Shown piece by piece: positions 5,183 through 5,511 of a stretch of 5,511 nt of DNA. This DNA is from an uncultured Rhodobacter sp. (GTDB lineage: Bacteria; Pseudomonadota; Alphaproteobacteria; Rhodobacterales; Rhodobacteraceae). Location: positions 1 through 5,511 of the forward strand of contig CALGTJ010000656.1 in assembly GCA_937901435.1 (NCBI GenBank). The letters are read 5' to 3'. Numbering within the stretch: the stretch's first letter is position 1; each line of letters starts with the position of its first letter. Made by a program: the position numbers and the translations under genes. Below the pieces are notes generated by a model, which saw only the letters and a program-made list of their open reading frames with translations, searched no databases and was not told the DNA's origin.

Positions 5183-5511
5183 ATGGCGAGCGGCACAAAA
5201 GGCGGATTTTCCAAGGCAGTGGTGTGGGTGATCCTCCTGCTTCTGATCGTCGGGCTTGCGGGGTTCGGGGCCACCAGCTTTGGCGGGTCGGTCAGCAGCA
5301 TCGGCAAGGTCGGAGATCGCGAGATCAGCACGCAACGATATGCGCGCGCTTTGCAGACCCAGATCAACCAGATCTCGCAGCAGTTCGGCCAGAACCTGAC
5401 CCTCGCACAGGCCCAGCAATTCGGCATCGACCGATCCGTTCTGGGGCAACTGGTGTCCACCGCCGCGCTGGAACATGAGGCCGCCGGGCTGGGGATTTCC
5501 GCCGGGGACGA
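5183..5511 (+). CDS. PpiD/SurA-type peptidylprolyl isomerase, N-terminal part (runs off the window)
   Basis: The reading frame is open from ATG 5183 to the window end, giving 109 codons without a stop. The N-terminus is short and basic (K6, K11), followed by one transmembrane segment at about residues 12-30 (AVVWVILLLLIVGLAGFGA). Next come TSFGGSVSSIGKVGDREIS and a Q-rich helical region with QINQISQQFGQNLTLAQAQQFGIDRSVLGQLVSTAALEHEA. This is the pattern of the SurA_N_3/PpiD family: an inner-membrane-anchored periplasmic chaperone whose parvulin isomerase domain would lie beyond the window. E. coli PpiD shares the same anchor and the following motif of a G-rich loop plus helical chaperone domain. 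GAGG (5171-5174) is eight bases upstream of the start. It follows the aminotransferase by 64 bases, with no clear terminator between. The isomerase domain itself is not visible, so catalytic competence cannot be judged. Confidence 0.88.
   Translation, partial: MASGTKGGFSKAVVWVILLLLIVGLAGFGATSFGGSVSSIGKVGDREISTQRYARALQTQINQISQQFGQNLTLAQAQQFGIDRSVLGQLVSTAALEHEAAGLGISAGD

Overview
The window looks like ordinary chromosomal DNA from an alphaproteobacterium, most probably of the Rhodobacteraceae (Roseobacter group). The evidence is moderately high GC with strong third-position G/C bias, a two-domain cold-shock protein next to an exported DUF192 protein, and FabI, PdxH and PpiD-like sequences of alphaproteobacterial style. 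The assignment rests on recognising protein families by eye, not on a search. No phage, insertion sequence, CRISPR array or other mobile element is visible.

Left half (1-1916), all on the minus strand. In transcription order: pdxH (PNP/PMP oxidase, PLP synthesis and salvage), a two-domain cold-shock protein, an exported DUF192 protein, and the 5' part of a tRNA-Pro(TGG) cut by the window edge. The cold-shock and DUF192 genes are separated by one base, and the ribosome-binding site of the second lies inside the end of the first, so they are almost certainly co-translated. A cluster of short inverted and direct repeats covers the pdxH stop codon.

Middle (1917-2055) is a divergent promoter region between pdxH and fabI. 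It carries a perfect 8-bp inverted repeat whose arms are 21 bp apart centre to centre, which suggests an operator.

Right half (2056-5511), all on the plus strand: fabI (enoyl-ACP reductase, fatty acid synthesis), gpt (xanthine/guanine phosphoribosyltransferase, purine salvage), a small secreted protein made of two 42-residue-period cysteine repeats, a class I/II PLP-dependent aminotransferase that overlaps it by seven bases, and the start of a membrane-anchored PpiD/SurA-type periplasmic folding factor that runs off the window. The gpt-to-secreted-protein gap (3410-3562) holds a perfect 12-bp tandem duplication and a Crp/Fnr-like inverted repeat.

Most genes are housekeeping: cofactor, lipid and nucleotide metabolism plus envelope protein quality control. 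PdxH makes the PLP used by enzymes such as the aminotransferase, but their proximity does not prove a functional link. The least familiar element is the repeat-built secreted protein at 3563-3934, whose four mature cysteines are each exactly 21 residues apart and whose gene is joined to the aminotransferase gene. I see no convincing new multi-gene system.
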